The position numbers and the translations under genes were made by a program. DNA of 64,000 bases from positions 19,213,149 to 19,277,148 of the forward strand of contig NC_045146.1 in NCBI RefSeq assembly GCF_008831285.2, read 5' to 3'. This stretch comes from Nymphaea colorata (lineage: Eukaryota > Streptophyta > Magnoliopsida > Nymphaeales > Nymphaeaceae). This document shows positions 53,222 through 64,000 of this stretch, piece after piece; the stretch's first letter is position 1; each line of letters starts with the position of its first letter. Below the pieces are notes generated by a model. The model was not told the DNA's origin. It ran no database searches and worked only from the letters and a program-made list of their open reading frames with translations.

Positions 53222-54321
53222 GTAAGGCCTCTTTTCCTCTCTCTCCCGCTGGCTTTCGCTGTGGTCTCACTGCGACTCTTGCTGCGTTCTTATTGAAATC
53301 TTAGGCGAAGTCCTAAACAACGCACTGGAATCCTTCTCCACTTGATCCTTGATTTCGGCCTTCCATTGCGATAAGCGTTTGAGAATAGACGGATTTCTCT
53401 ATATCCTGCTCGTTTTGCTGGTTTTGAGCTTCGAGGAAGCTCATTTTTGCTTACCCCGCTAGAAGGATCTTGTTGCCATTATTTCTTTCTGTTTTTTCTT
53501 CTTCTGCAGTCATCGTCATTGTCTTCATCGTCATCACATCATCTGATCAATACTCCTTTTCTCTATGAGAGCCAACAATTTCGAAAACAGCCTTCTTTTA
53601 TCATTTTTAAATTGTGTAGAGAATATACTCATGTTACTGACTACAGGATTGTACCCTTGAAAATGAGAGATTCCTCCTGCTTTGGGTCTTCAAGTGTCTA
53701 GCTAAATGTCGCTTACCTTCGCCACCGTCTACAAACTGCTGATTAAAATTTTCAACTAGCGATCACAATTTTTCTTTCTATCAGAAGGCAAAAGCAGTCA
53801 CTTTTCGGTGTCAAAGTTAGTCTTTTGAAAATGTTGAAAGTTTAGTCTACGGGGAAGGATCTTGAACTCATTTGTGAAAAGGTGCGCCGTAAAAATCTGA
53901 ACAGAGTTTCTTGGCAAAAACATGGTTTTACATTATTTTGCCTCCTCCTAATACAAAATATGAGTGTGATAACTTGGGCCTTAGCATCCTCCCTTGTGCA
54001 AGCACATACAATAGGTGTACAACATAAAGTTGCGGTAGGAGGGATGGGTAAGGAGTTTTAACTTTTAAGCCGCTCTCAAGAGGATCAGGTGGTCAGGGTA
54101 TTGTTTACAATTTGAATAGTATTTTTGTTTTTTTCTAAAATTTTCCGGGAGTTCCTGATCCCTACTTTTTGTTAAAAATAGAACATTTCTATCCTTTCGT
54201 TTTTCAGTTTTCTTGTGGATGAAAGCGCCCACTGAGATGCTCTTTCCCAATATTGTCAAATCGTTGCCGGGAAATGTACAGAATCTGCCTCTGTTGGACG
54301 CGTTCAAATTTGGACCGGGTT

Positions 54322-54885
54322 CATGGTTATATCTTGGAGAGTTTCACCAACTGAAAAAGCTTACTCGAAAAGGACATTTTCTGTGTATATAACATAAGCA
54401 TTTAAAAAGCCAAATATTAAAAATTCAAACATAACCTGTTTTTGTTATTCAAAAGTTGAATGCCTGGAAAACTTATTTTCTTAACAAAACTAGGTCTCGA
54501 ACGCAGTTTTATTGCTATCCATAGTCAATACGTACCAAACTTTCTCAGATTCTTGAAGCGGATAGGAGAAAGAAGCGGATAAAGTAAACCAGCCAATAGG
54601 TTTGCATGGTTATATCTTGGAGAGTTTCACCAATTGCAAAAGCCTACTCGAAAAAGACATTTTCCGTCTATAACATAAGCATTTAAAAAGCCAAATATTA
54701 AAAATCCAAACTTAACCTGCTTTTGTTATTCAAAAGTTGAATGCCTGGAAAACTTATTTTCTTACAAAAACCAGGTCTCGAACGCAGTTTTATTGCTATC
54801 CGTAGTCTATACGTACCAAACATCCTCAGATTCTTGAAGCGTATAGGAGAAAGGAGATGATAAAGTAAACCAGCCAATAGGTTTG
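54322..54885. repeat. 283-bp tandem duplication in the ICR/RIP 5'-UTR intron
   Basis: Two adjacent copies begin CATGGTTATATCTTGGAGAG at 54322 and 54605 and remain closely similar through CCAGCCAATAGGTTTG. Only scattered substitutions and small indels separate them, so the duplication is fairly recent. Non-coding. Confidence 0.9.
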
Positions 54886-56294
54886 AACTTCAATACAGAG
54901 TTATCAGGAGCCGTTAATACAAAGGATGATGATTGAGGAGTGACCTAGCTGTCCTTGGGGCATTTTACATTTATTACTGGGGATATGGGCTATGCATGTA
55001 CATAGTGCAACGCCTCCCCTCTTAGGCACCGACCTTACCCTGTTTCTGCCTTCATTCTTTCTCCAGAAGATTCCCTTCAATTGTTTACCCAAATTTAAAA
55101 AAAAAACCCTCATATGATCAGTTAGAATGGAATCAATAAAAAAAAAATTGGGTTACTATCATTTAATTAATTGTCTTACAACTTGTCATTTTTCTTATCA
55201 GTAGTCACTGTATCTTCTTTTTCAAAATTTTGAAGCTAATAAATCATTATGTGCTTTATTTTTTGTAATTTTCATACGAGTCTTTTGAATTTTTAAAAAC
55301 TATTTTCTTATTTATATGTTTTCTGTTTCTAATGTTTAATTTTTTAAACATTCAATCTTCTATTTTGTGCAATTGAAAAATGAAAATTTCTGAATCTTTT
55401 TATGGGGCAATTTGATTAAAATCTGACTTCATTAATACTTGCAGGAAGTACATCTGTCGTTTTCGATGATGTTGCAGTCTCACCCGGCCCAACCTTCCAA
55501 CATGCCCATGTGCAAACTCCCCCACTACACCGTACTATCTAGTTCAATAACCCCAACCGGAATATATAATATTTAGGAACCGGCTATGCCAATTCTTCCT
55601 CCTCTTTGGTTAGGATCTCAGACCCGTTTGGTTGTCCGTTTTGGGTTCATCAAGATCGTGAGCTCACGGATTTGTCACGGTTGAATATTTAAACCTCCAG
55701 GGTTAATCTAGCCTCAGCCCAAGTTAAGGTGAATTTACATGAGCCAAGATTAGAGATCCAATGTCAGCTCGTTCTTTATGTATTTGTTTCATTTGTTTTA
55801 ATTTGGCAAATATTATTAAACCTCAAGCGAGCGAATCAATATTATTGTGTCTACATCATTTTTTACGAGAACGGTAATTAAGATGTTTGCATTGTGAGAG
55901 CTATCAATTTAGGATTTACATATCCGTAGTATTCGCATCGATTATTTGCTTTGAGGCTTCTGAATCTAGGGGATACATGTCCCTCCTGTTAATCTCGGAC
56001 GTAAATGGTCGGAACTCGGAATTTGTTGTTCGAATTTGGTTTCTAATCGCGTGTGCTGAATTCAACCGAATCTGATTTTCAATGCAATGTATTTAAGTAA
56101 TGAAACCTTTTGGTTTACTTCCCTAACTTAATTGTCTCTGGTTTTCGACCTCCGGCTCCGCTCCCATAGACTAAGGTTTCTGACATATTTCGACTTGCAG
56201 TCCATCTCAAGATCGTGCCGCTTTTGATGATTATTTGCTCGGTTGCAAGTATTGTTAACTTTCGATTTTTGTTGCTTTCCTTTCTGGAACATAG

Positions 56295-56351
56295 GCGGCA
56301 GATCGAGCGCTGAAAATCGAGCAACTGAAGGAAGCCAATGCCGACTGTAAG
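56295..56351 (+). other. probable non-coding exon 2 of the ICR/RIP gene
   Basis: Exactly 57 bases lie between acceptor ACATAG and donor AAG|GTATGC. The stretch is open in phase 0 and would read AADRALKIEQLKEANADCK, a coiled-coil-like peptide. No upstream start codon is visible, and the next exon's coding frame starts at its own ATG, so I treat it as 5' UTR. If coding, it would extend a different frame that stops early in the next exon. Confidence 0.4.
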
Positions 56352-57277
56352 GTATGCGCTTGGAGGACTATCCCATTTGTACATTTGGTTTACCGGTAGA
56401 ATGCAAATAGATCAGGTGCGATGTGATCTCAAGTCCAAATTTACACACTGTTCAAACATGGTCTTATGTGCGCTAGTTAAACATTAAACTTTCAATAAAA
56501 TTTTCCCTAATAAATTCATTTTTCTGGGGGAGCAAAAGTCAGTTCACTTGATATTTTAAAGCCCCGGTAAGAATAATTTATGTTTTTATCAGTTTACCAT
56601 TTTCTTGAGCCATATGTGCGGCCTCATGTGTAGAATATGATGTGACATGATTTTAATTCAAAACTAACCTGGGAATCACATTAACATGATTTATGGTTTA
56701 GGCTATTTTATATGCTTACGCTGGTAGACTCCAATGAGACATTTCTACTTTCACAAAATGGCTAGTTGATTTCTCATCATCACCGTGTCCAAAGTGGAAT
56801 CATGCACTGGAAATCATTAATCTTGTCCACTGTCAAGTGCATCCTTGCGACTGGATCTCATATTTTCTTAGTTAGATCCAGGGAGAGTCCAGAGGAAGGG
56901 TGTGAACTGTTTTCCCTATTGAACAAGACCAGTCTACCTGTCATAACGGGTCATTTAGCGGGTGACTTAAATAACATGAAGTGATGAAGACCCACCACCA
57001 GATTGTACACTCGCAGTTGACGATGTCTCATCAACATCAAGACGTTGAAAGCCAACCAGGACAAGTGTGTGTATTATTGTTTCATATTAAAGGGGTGGCG
57101 CGCCTGGCTACCTGATCTACTATCCCTGATTCCCGTGTGTACGCTGCACCGGCGACTTACATGTGTGAAGGAAATTCAGTTTAAAGGACCAGTTAGGAAC
57201 TAGGTGCATCTGTAGGCTTCCGGCTGTTCGTTTGTTCACCCGTAACGTTGAATCATTTTCACAGGGGGGGACCAGAG

Positions 57278-59056
57278 ATGTCGCAACGAACGTTAAGGCC
57301 ACTGTCGCATTTGAAAACAACAAGCTCCGAGCCAGATGGTGGACAAGCAACGAACCGGCACAGTGTTGACCGCAGCCCGAGAGTCAGTGACAGAAGGTCT
57401 CCAAGAGCGCATACGGCTGAGGTACGGCCTCCTCTTGCCATGTATTGGTTTTTAATTGAGCCATTCTGCATATTCATTCTCTTGCTTATGACTTTATTAA
57501 TTTCGTTTCCACTTGCTTTACATTAGTTGTTAATTGAAGCCGTTCTGCATGTATGGAGAGAGAGATACCCTAGGCTATCACGTTATGCCCTTAAATTGTG
57601 ACTTGCTTCAATCATAAACTTGGGTAATCATAAACTTGGGTACCGCTTCAATTAAATCCTCGTCCCCATTATAGTAACTCTATGTGCGATAGATGGCATT
57701 GACAAATATAAAATTGACTATGAATCATTCTGCTCCTTGTCAAGATCATTGATATATAGGTCCTTAGATGAGATGGAATGTCAGTTTTGTATCTTTTGGA
57801 ATTCTTACCGTACAATTGTTCTCCAACAGAAGAAAGCACTTGCAAATTCACCGTTGCAGAAGAAACGAACTAGCCGAATCTCTAACCTTGAATCTCAATT
57901 GGGCCAAGCACAAGATGAAGTAAAAAAATTGAAAGAACAATTGGCATATGCACAGAGTGCCAAGAAAGAGCCCGCAATGGAGTCAGAAGAAACCAAGAAA
58001 CGGATTTCTACTGATCAACCTTCTACTCTTGATGTTGGCCAAGAACCAGTTAGCCCGATGGCAGATTTCCCTGCATCACCGAACACTCCACCAGAAAAGG
58101 AGAAACCTTGTGCAATGAATCTAGAGGATGAGATGCCATCGGAGGAGAGCTTAGACTTGCAGGGCATTGGTAATTCAAGCAGTAGTCATGAATTCAAAAG
58201 TGTTCTGAAAACGGACAGTACTATTTCAGAAGTATCTGACATGCTGCATAAGAGCGGTGGGTGCACAGAAAGCATGGGGAGTGCAGAAATAATGGAACTG
58301 AAGGCAAAGCTGCTCAGACAAGAACAAGACCTGATGAGGCTTTCTCGAGAGAATGAAGACCTTGTAAGTTCCCCTCGTTGTCTTCTCATTTCTTGTATTA
58401 GTGCGTTTTTTTTTTTATAGTAAACATGAAATATGATCTTTTGATCAAATTTGGATATATAAGTTCTAAAGAATGTCAATGGACTTCTGCACCTATTTAA
58501 ATGAATTTTGACATGGGTGGTCGCAGACCATGATATTCTTTTAGCAGATTCATAATTTTAAACTGAATTAGCTCCAAAAGTTCTATTTTCATTTTCCTCA
58601 TTTATTTTGTCTACCTGACAGAAACTTCAGTTGTTGGAGGTTGAAGAGCTAAGGACAAAAGAAGAGGAAACAGCCGAACAGGTGAAGCGATTAACTGAAG
58701 AACTCGAAGAAAGCAAGCAGAGGACAACACAAGCGACCGAGCAACTTGAAGTAACAATTCAGTCAAAATCAGAGTTGGAAGCAGAGATGAAGAGGGTGAA
58801 AGTGCAGGCAGAGCAATGGAGGAAGGCAGCGGAAGCAGCGACTGCCATGTTGACATCAGTAGATAACTATGTTGGTTCAGAGATCAATGGCCGATGTGGG
58901 AATAAACACTTGCCTCATGGTTTAGAGGACTCTGGTTATATGGGTTCAGACTCTCCAATGACAGATAGCATGGAAGATGTCTATGCAGGAAAGCGAAAGG
59001 GAGGTGCAGGAATCAAGAGATTTGGTGAATTTTGGAAGAAGAAAGGCCCCAAGTAG
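57278..59056 (+). CDS. ICR-like: ICR/RIP-family ROP-GTPase effector (interactor of constitutive active ROPs)
   Basis: Three coding exons join in frame: 57278-57421, 57860-58363 (or from 57830) and 58622-59056, giving 360 aa (or 370). The N-terminal basic, Ser/Pro-rich stretch contains DRSPRVSDRRSPR (31-43). It runs directly into KKRTSRISNLESQLGQAQ (from 49), the conserved start of the first coiled coil in this family. A variable acidic/serine-rich middle follows, then a long coiled coil (about 203-290) ending in QWRKAAEAA (281-289), the motif needed for binding active ROP GTPases. The basic C-terminus is IKRFGEFWKKKGPK (347-360). These proteins link ROP/RAC GTPases to microtubules, exocytosis and cell polarity. 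The start ATG at 57278 gives a short N-terminus usual for the family. Two upstream non-coding exons are likely. Confidence 0.9.
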
Positions 59057-60930
59057 TGTGATCCTGCTTGCTCTTCAGTTTTTCCTTTTTCTTTTTTTCT
59101 TTTTCGACGTTAACGTGTGATGCTCCTGTTCTTTTATTGTAATTCAAGAGGGTAAGCTCCTTTCTTGTCCCTCCTTTGACGGAAGTAGGAGAGAGAAAAA
59201 AGAAAAGAAGTTCGGCAATGGGAGATGGAGGGCGGAAAGAGAGTGCTATCTTTTTAACGAAATTACAAAATTTTCATGAATCATTTTCTTGCTTTTGCAC
59301 TTGTGAAGATCAGCTGTTGTTCTCCGTCGAAATCAGGCTGGTTTGACAGAGCCAGCAAGTGCTCCTTCTACCTGGCTCCAGGCGGTTGGACTTAAAGCTC
59401 TTCAAGTTGGAAAAAGGTTGAGACTTGAGAGTTTGAATACTGGAGATGCATCTCTTCTGGCGTAATTTAGAGGGGATCTGCCCAACACTTAGCTCTGTGC
59501 GTTAAGAATAGGACACTGGCTTGCCATTACTTAAGAGCATGAAGAATGGTAGCAAATAGTGTGTGTTTCTGTATGAAGATGGACCTCTGATCAGCTTATA
59601 GACGTTCTTCTTAAATCTGAAGTTACATGGTGCTTTTGCAACCTGCACTTCAGAAACATGCTTTTGCAACCTGTACTTCAGAAACATGCTTTGAAAAAAG
59701 AACTCTTATTTGTCAGACCAAGATGCCCCAAAAACAAACCTACCAATTTGAGTGCAAACCTTCTGGCTGCTGGATCCCTCCATTGATTTCAAAAATTCGG
59801 ACCATTTCTAGATTTGTGCATGTCATCCAATCTTATTTGTATCGTGCCAATTTTATCGGATGTATTTAAAGAGACCAAGCCTACCAATTTACATCAGTTA
59901 GATCAGCTGGATGTAAGGAGAGTCGGGCGCAGAATTTTATATTTTGGTTCGTTAAATCAAATTTAAATCGTATTCTGATTTGGTAGGAGTTTCTTTCCTT
60001 CTTGAATCTGACGTATATCCAATTCTTGTGGGCATCAATTCAAGTCCAACTACGGATCCAAGTAAGCGACGTTGATTAGCCGGATCGGCTTCACGTGTTT
60101 GTGGTGCTTATTTCATGAGAGCCTATTTAAAGAGCCAGAGGTTCATGGGTTTATGAGTTTCAGATTGGATCCGTTATCTACTGCAATGTTTTCTTTTTAT
60201 CAGTACAAAGGTGTGGTCGAAAGACCTGAATGATACCGTTAATAAAGATGGAGAAAAATGATGGTGGTGATATTAGAATGTAGTGTTCTTTTGCACATCT
60301 TGTGCTTAAGTTTTTATTCTAAGTGAGCAGAAGACTATTCCAACCACTTTGTTCGAAAGGCCAAACCCTCTTTCCTTTATTTTTCTAAGGTTTAGGGCTT
60401 ACTTTTATTGCATTCATTATTTTTCAACTTACATATCGTTGTATTTCTTTTGCAGCACAAAAGGTTGACACCATAGAAATCAAAACCAAACTGGCCGCTT
60501 GTCAGCCCCCATTCCAACCATTGCGCCAACTCTATCTCTTAGAGATACATTTCCTATTTTTTCTTCCTTCTCTCTAAGAGAGGAATTTCAATTCGCATCT
60601 TCCATTACTTATGATCCAATTGATCCAAGCTTAAAATAGATTCCACGCCAAGGTGGTGATTCCAAATCTAGTATTTGGACATTCACATTGGACCAGAAAA
60701 AAAAAGTGAGTCAAAACATGGGCATTTTGCACAGCAAACAAATATAAATGACATACATATATAACATAAATGTCTAAACCCGCGTGAAATAAATGAAACA
60801 AAATAAAACAAAAGATTCGATCCATTTTCAAAAGAAATTAGAAGGTTTCTCCGATAAAAAATGCAGACCCAAAGTTTTACTCTTCTACCTAAATCAGATC
60901 CGTTTTTTGCAACGATCTTCACTCAAGCTT
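59057..60930. other. 3' UTR of the ICR/RIP gene and intergenic region
   Basis: T-rich sequence after the stop at 59056 fits a 3' UTR. A direct repeat of GCTTTTGCAACCTG..CTTCAGAAACATG lies at 59632 and 59660. No other coding exon is visible up to the CacyBP-like remnant. Confidence 0.45.
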
Positions 60931-61093
60931 CGTCTTCTCTCTAGACAGACTCGAAGTGCAGCCAGCTTCGTTCTGTAACTTCTGTCCCAGTCGCCATCTC
61001 TCTCTCTCTGGTTCTTTTTCACGTTATTTAAATCCAACCCTCGTGTTGGTCGGCTCTGTTTCTCTCCGTCCTCCTCTCCTTTCTCGTGCTCCA

Positions 61094-61200
61094 ATGGCAG
61101 CCTCTTCTTCCTTTGGCCGATTACTCGTTAGACCTTGAAGAGCTTCGTCGGTTTCAATCCATCGCCAAGAGGCCAGAGTTCTCTCTCTCATCTGCAGCAG
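61094..61200 (+). pseudogene. 5' fragment of a CacyBP/SIP-like gene, frameshifted and truncated
   Basis: An ATG at 61094 gives MAASSSFGRLLVRP and then a stop. The next frame reads ADYSLDLEELRRFQSIAKRP, the conserved N-terminus of plant calcyclin-binding proteins as I recall it (DLEELRxLQSIAKRPRVLSL). Returning to a third reading after RP gives RVLSLI. Two single-base changes (an extra T near 61112, a lost base near 61172) therefore break an otherwise clear match. The sequence then stops matching at about 61200, where the fold-back element starts. CacyBP/SIP proteins are adaptors for ubiquitin ligases with an SGS domain. The upstream region (60960-61090) resembles a leader with CT runs. It may be a dead duplicate, or the 5' end of a gene running past the window if the frameshifts are sequencing errors. 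Confidence 0.6.
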
Positions 61201-63490
61201 GGATGTCAATGGATCAGATTCAAATTAGATATACCTTTTATCATATCAGATTTTTCGGATATTCATATATTTGGATTCAGATGAGAAGAAGTTTATACCA
61301 TGTTCGAATCCGACTTTAATATATACATCTGAATCCGATTCAAATTCGATTTTGAGTTGTACTTGAATCCGATCCGAATCCGATTTTTTAGTTATACTTG
61401 AATCCGAATTTTAAGTTATATCTGAATCCAAACGTAGAGCATGAGTTGGTGTCCCTACGTTTTGAAGTTGTGACCTATGAATGATTGAGCAAGAGATTTA
61501 GCCAATACCAACTTAAAGTTATGACATAAGAAGAATATAAATTGCATATGTAAATGTATAATCTGATTAAGAGGTAATGATTTTTATGAAGTTGCATGTA
61601 ATAATAGTAAAATAATTACCATATTACCATTTAACTTAAAGAATTTAAAACTATCACATAAAACTAATTAATTAACAATTCATATTGTATTTAATTAAAC
61701 TATTATAGTTAAGACATCAACTATACATGATGTCTTAAATAATGTATTTATTTAATTAACATTAATAAAAAAACTTGTATAAAAAATTTTCAATAAAATA
61801 AGTACTTTTAAAAATATGAAAATTAATCACAAAAAAATATAGTTAATGTGAATTATCTGTTGGTAAGTTTGTCGTATATAAAAAAAAATTAAAAATTATG
61901 TTTTAACTTCATTTAAAATTTTAGAATCATAAAAATTTAAAAATTATGTTTTAACTTCATTTAAAATTTTAAAACCATAGTTTGGTTCTTGCAATAAAAC
62001 AACTAGTAAGTTTATCGTATATAAAAAAAAATTAAAAAACTATATTTTGGCTTCAGTTAAAATTTTAAAACTATAGTTTGACTTTTGTAACAAAACAACT
62101 CGTAAGTTTATCGTATAAAAAAAATTATGTTTTAGCTTCAGTTAAAATTTTAAAGAAATGAATTTAAATGTGTCATCTAAACATCGAACTAATTATTCAA
62201 AACTAATTAAAACTATTTTTTCACATATCCAATTCTTTGAAAACATTTTTTTATGAGGTGTTGTACTCATTATAAATGATATTTTGAGTTCTTTCATGGA
62301 GTTGATTTTGTCAATGTTGATAATTAAGAAAAAATGATGATAGAAACATGTCAATTAATAGTCAAAGACTAAAATACTTTATTTTATTTTTTTCTAGTTC
62401 TTTTATATAAATTTGTATTATTTAATCAATTCATATAATTTATTAAATCAAACAATTTATTGTTTTCCTACTAGTTGTTTTTGTTTTTAAATTTGTGAAT
62501 TATGTATTGTATATCAAATACCTAAGACTTTTGGACATACTATATGATTATACAAAATAATTTACTTGATTAATTAAACAAATAATTGATCATTTAACAA
62601 ATAAAACTTTTTTGTGAATTCACTTGTTGTTTCATATTAAATATATTTATTTACGATTAATGTTCATATTTTTAAAAATACTCATTTTATTGAAATTTCT
62701 TGATACAAATTATTATTATTATTTTTAATTAAATAAATATATTATTTAAGATATCTTGTTTAGTTGATGCCTTAACTATAATAGTTTGCTTGTTTACACA
62801 AAAATATTTAATTAAATATAATATGAATTATTAAATATATTTATTTGCAATTAATTTTCATATTTTTAAAAACCCTCATTTCATTGAAATTTCTTGATAC
62901 AAGTTTTTTTTAATTAAATAAATAGATTATTTAAGATATCTTGTTTAGTTGATGCCTTAACTATAATAATTTGCTTGTTTACTACAAAAATGTTTAATTA
63001 AATATAATATGAATTATTAATTAATTAATTTTATGTGATATATTTTTAAATACTTTAAGTTAAATGGTGTACATGGTAATTATTTGACTATTATTATATG
63101 ATCTTAATAGAATTCATATTCTTATTTAGTTAGAATTTTAAGTTGGTGCGTTTGGTCAGTCATTGGTCTCAACTTCAAAACGTGGAGACACCAACTCAAG
63201 GTTCTGATTCGGATTTTAGCACCAGCGTTTTGGATTCAGATATCAACTCACGGTTCGGATTCGGATTTTAGATTTGGATATCAACTCATGGTTTGGATTC
63301 GGACATCAAGCTGTAATTCGAATTCAAATATCAAGCTGTAATTCAGATTCGAATATCAACTCAGGCTTCAGATATACGGTTAAGTATCCGATCGAATAAG
63401 ATGGTTGAGTATCCGATCATATATTTACTTAATACTGAATCCAAATCCGATCGGATGTTATTTCTTATATCCGAATCTCGCAAGCCTCAA
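61200..63490. mobile_element. 2.3 kb fold-back transposon-like element
   Basis: Both outer parts (61200-61440 and 63200-63490) consist of GAATCCGATTC/GGATTCGGAT words in opposite orientation. Inside them lie long inverted arms: ATGAGTTGGTGTCCCTACG from 61441 matches the complement of CGTGGAGACACCAACTCA ending at 63198, and homology continues inward for hundreds of bases (about 61440-61850 against 62630-63199). The right arm contains a tandem duplication of about 195 bp absent from the left. The spacer has minisatellite-like repeats (AAGTTTATCGTATAT, at about 61865, 62010 and 62104). There is no coding capacity. The left boundary GGGATGTCAATGGATC resembles hAT-type ends, but the right end is degenerate and I see no clear target duplication. 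Confidence 0.65.
62638..63000. repeat. tandem duplication of about 195 bp in the right arm of the fold-back element
   Basis: The block beginning AAATATATTTATTT and running to GATGCCTTAACTATAATA(G/A)TTTGC occurs twice in direct orientation, starting near 62640 and 62835. The left arm of the element has a single inverted counterpart, so the duplication arose after the arms were formed. Confidence 0.75.
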
Positions 63491-64000
63491 TAACAAGGTG
63501 CAACTCCTTTCTCTTCTGCTTATTGTCTTTTGCTTGGTTGTTTTAGTCGTGATTTCGTGGGTGTTGATTTTTTTTTCCCCTCCTGTTATTGGTTCTTCAC
63601 TATTTCATTGTGTAAGTTCCGTTTGTTTGAAGTGGCAAGATGTTCCTAGCGATAATTAGTTCTCTAGGTTGGGATGTTGCACGTCCTCCTCCTATGACAT
63701 TAATGGGTGTTGTATACTTTTGCAGTGATTTGTCGTGTTCCTTTGAATTTCACAATAACATGGTGATGCTTATATTGGTTTTGGTTTTTTCTTGCTTCTT
63801 GCATTCGTCTTATTTACATGGTCTAGTGTTTTACAAGCATGCGCATTTTCAACAACATTGTGAGAGGTTCAACTTCACTACCGCAATCTGAGCAGAATGA
63901 TTTTGCTTTTGTTTGCTATCTAGAGTACCTAAATATGCTAAATATGTTGCTCATTTGATCCTGTAGAACATTTGGACTAACTGGATTGACTCGATGAGAG
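63491..64000. other. right flank, no gene assigned
   Basis: AACAAG|GTGCAACTCC near 63495 looks like a splice donor following a few exon-like bases, which could be the remainder of the CacyBP-like exon. No further conserved exon is seen before the window ends. Open frames here have no recognisable motif. Confidence 0.35.

Noticed and set aside
57737-57829. An ATG at 57737 as the start of the coiled-coil protein
   Set aside because: The bases before 57830 read through intron sequence. The conserved N-terminal Ser/Pro-rich exon at 57278-57421 joins correctly to 57860 (or 57830).

Overview
The window looks like nuclear DNA of a flowering plant. It is AT-rich, carries small exons separated by long introns with GT..AG ends, is full of (TA)n, (CT)n and (CA)n microsatellites, and contains gene families found in plants. 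I cannot name the species. All genes were identified by eye from conserved motifs and joined by hand at splice sites; no alignment was run.

Three complete protein-coding genes can be supported, all on the + strand. (1) 13083-18072, five exons, 347 aa: a cinnamoyl-CoA reductase-like protein of the SNL6 type, an NAD(P)-binding short-chain reductase in which the catalytic tyrosine position reads as leucine. (2) 31615-38995, eight exons, 437 aa: a DA2/GW2-type RING E3 ubiquitin ligase, a regulator of seed and organ size, with a probable 5'-UTR intron at 30733-31512. (3) 57278-59056, three coding exons, 360 or 370 aa: an ICR/RIP-family ROP-GTPase effector with coiled coils and the QWRKAA motif, probably with two upstream non-coding exons starting near 53120. 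A fourth gene survives only as a fragment: the start of a calcyclin-binding-protein (CacyBP/SIP)-like gene at 61094-61200. It has two frameshifts and ends where a roughly 2.3 kb fold-back element begins.

The rest is intergenic or repeat-derived. 1-5500 holds a three-unit tandem array into which a small MULE-like MITE inserted; the first unit keeps the empty site. 5500-13000 is mostly featureless, apart from long AT microsatellites, an orphan exon-like stretch at 7001-7129 and an isolated promoter-like region at 9177-9640. 19640-24070 is an array of short degenerate repeats containing a 3.4 kb PIF/Harbinger-type element (TAA target duplications at 20498 and 23906) that carries a broken Myb/SANT-like ORF and no visible transposase. 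25380-26070 is a set of degenerate tandem units whose minus strand shows C- and D-box-like motifs, lying downstream of a minus-strand promoter-like region at about 26600-26660: a candidate snoRNA cluster. 39000-53000 has no gene I can support.

The three genes have unrelated roles (phenylpropanoid-like reductase, ubiquitination in organ growth, ROP signalling and cell polarity), and nothing suggests they act as a cluster. I found no clear novel biological system. The items most worth a second look are the fold-back element in the CacyBP remnant, the candidate snoRNA cluster, the empty/filled MITE sites and the lost tyrosine in the reductase.
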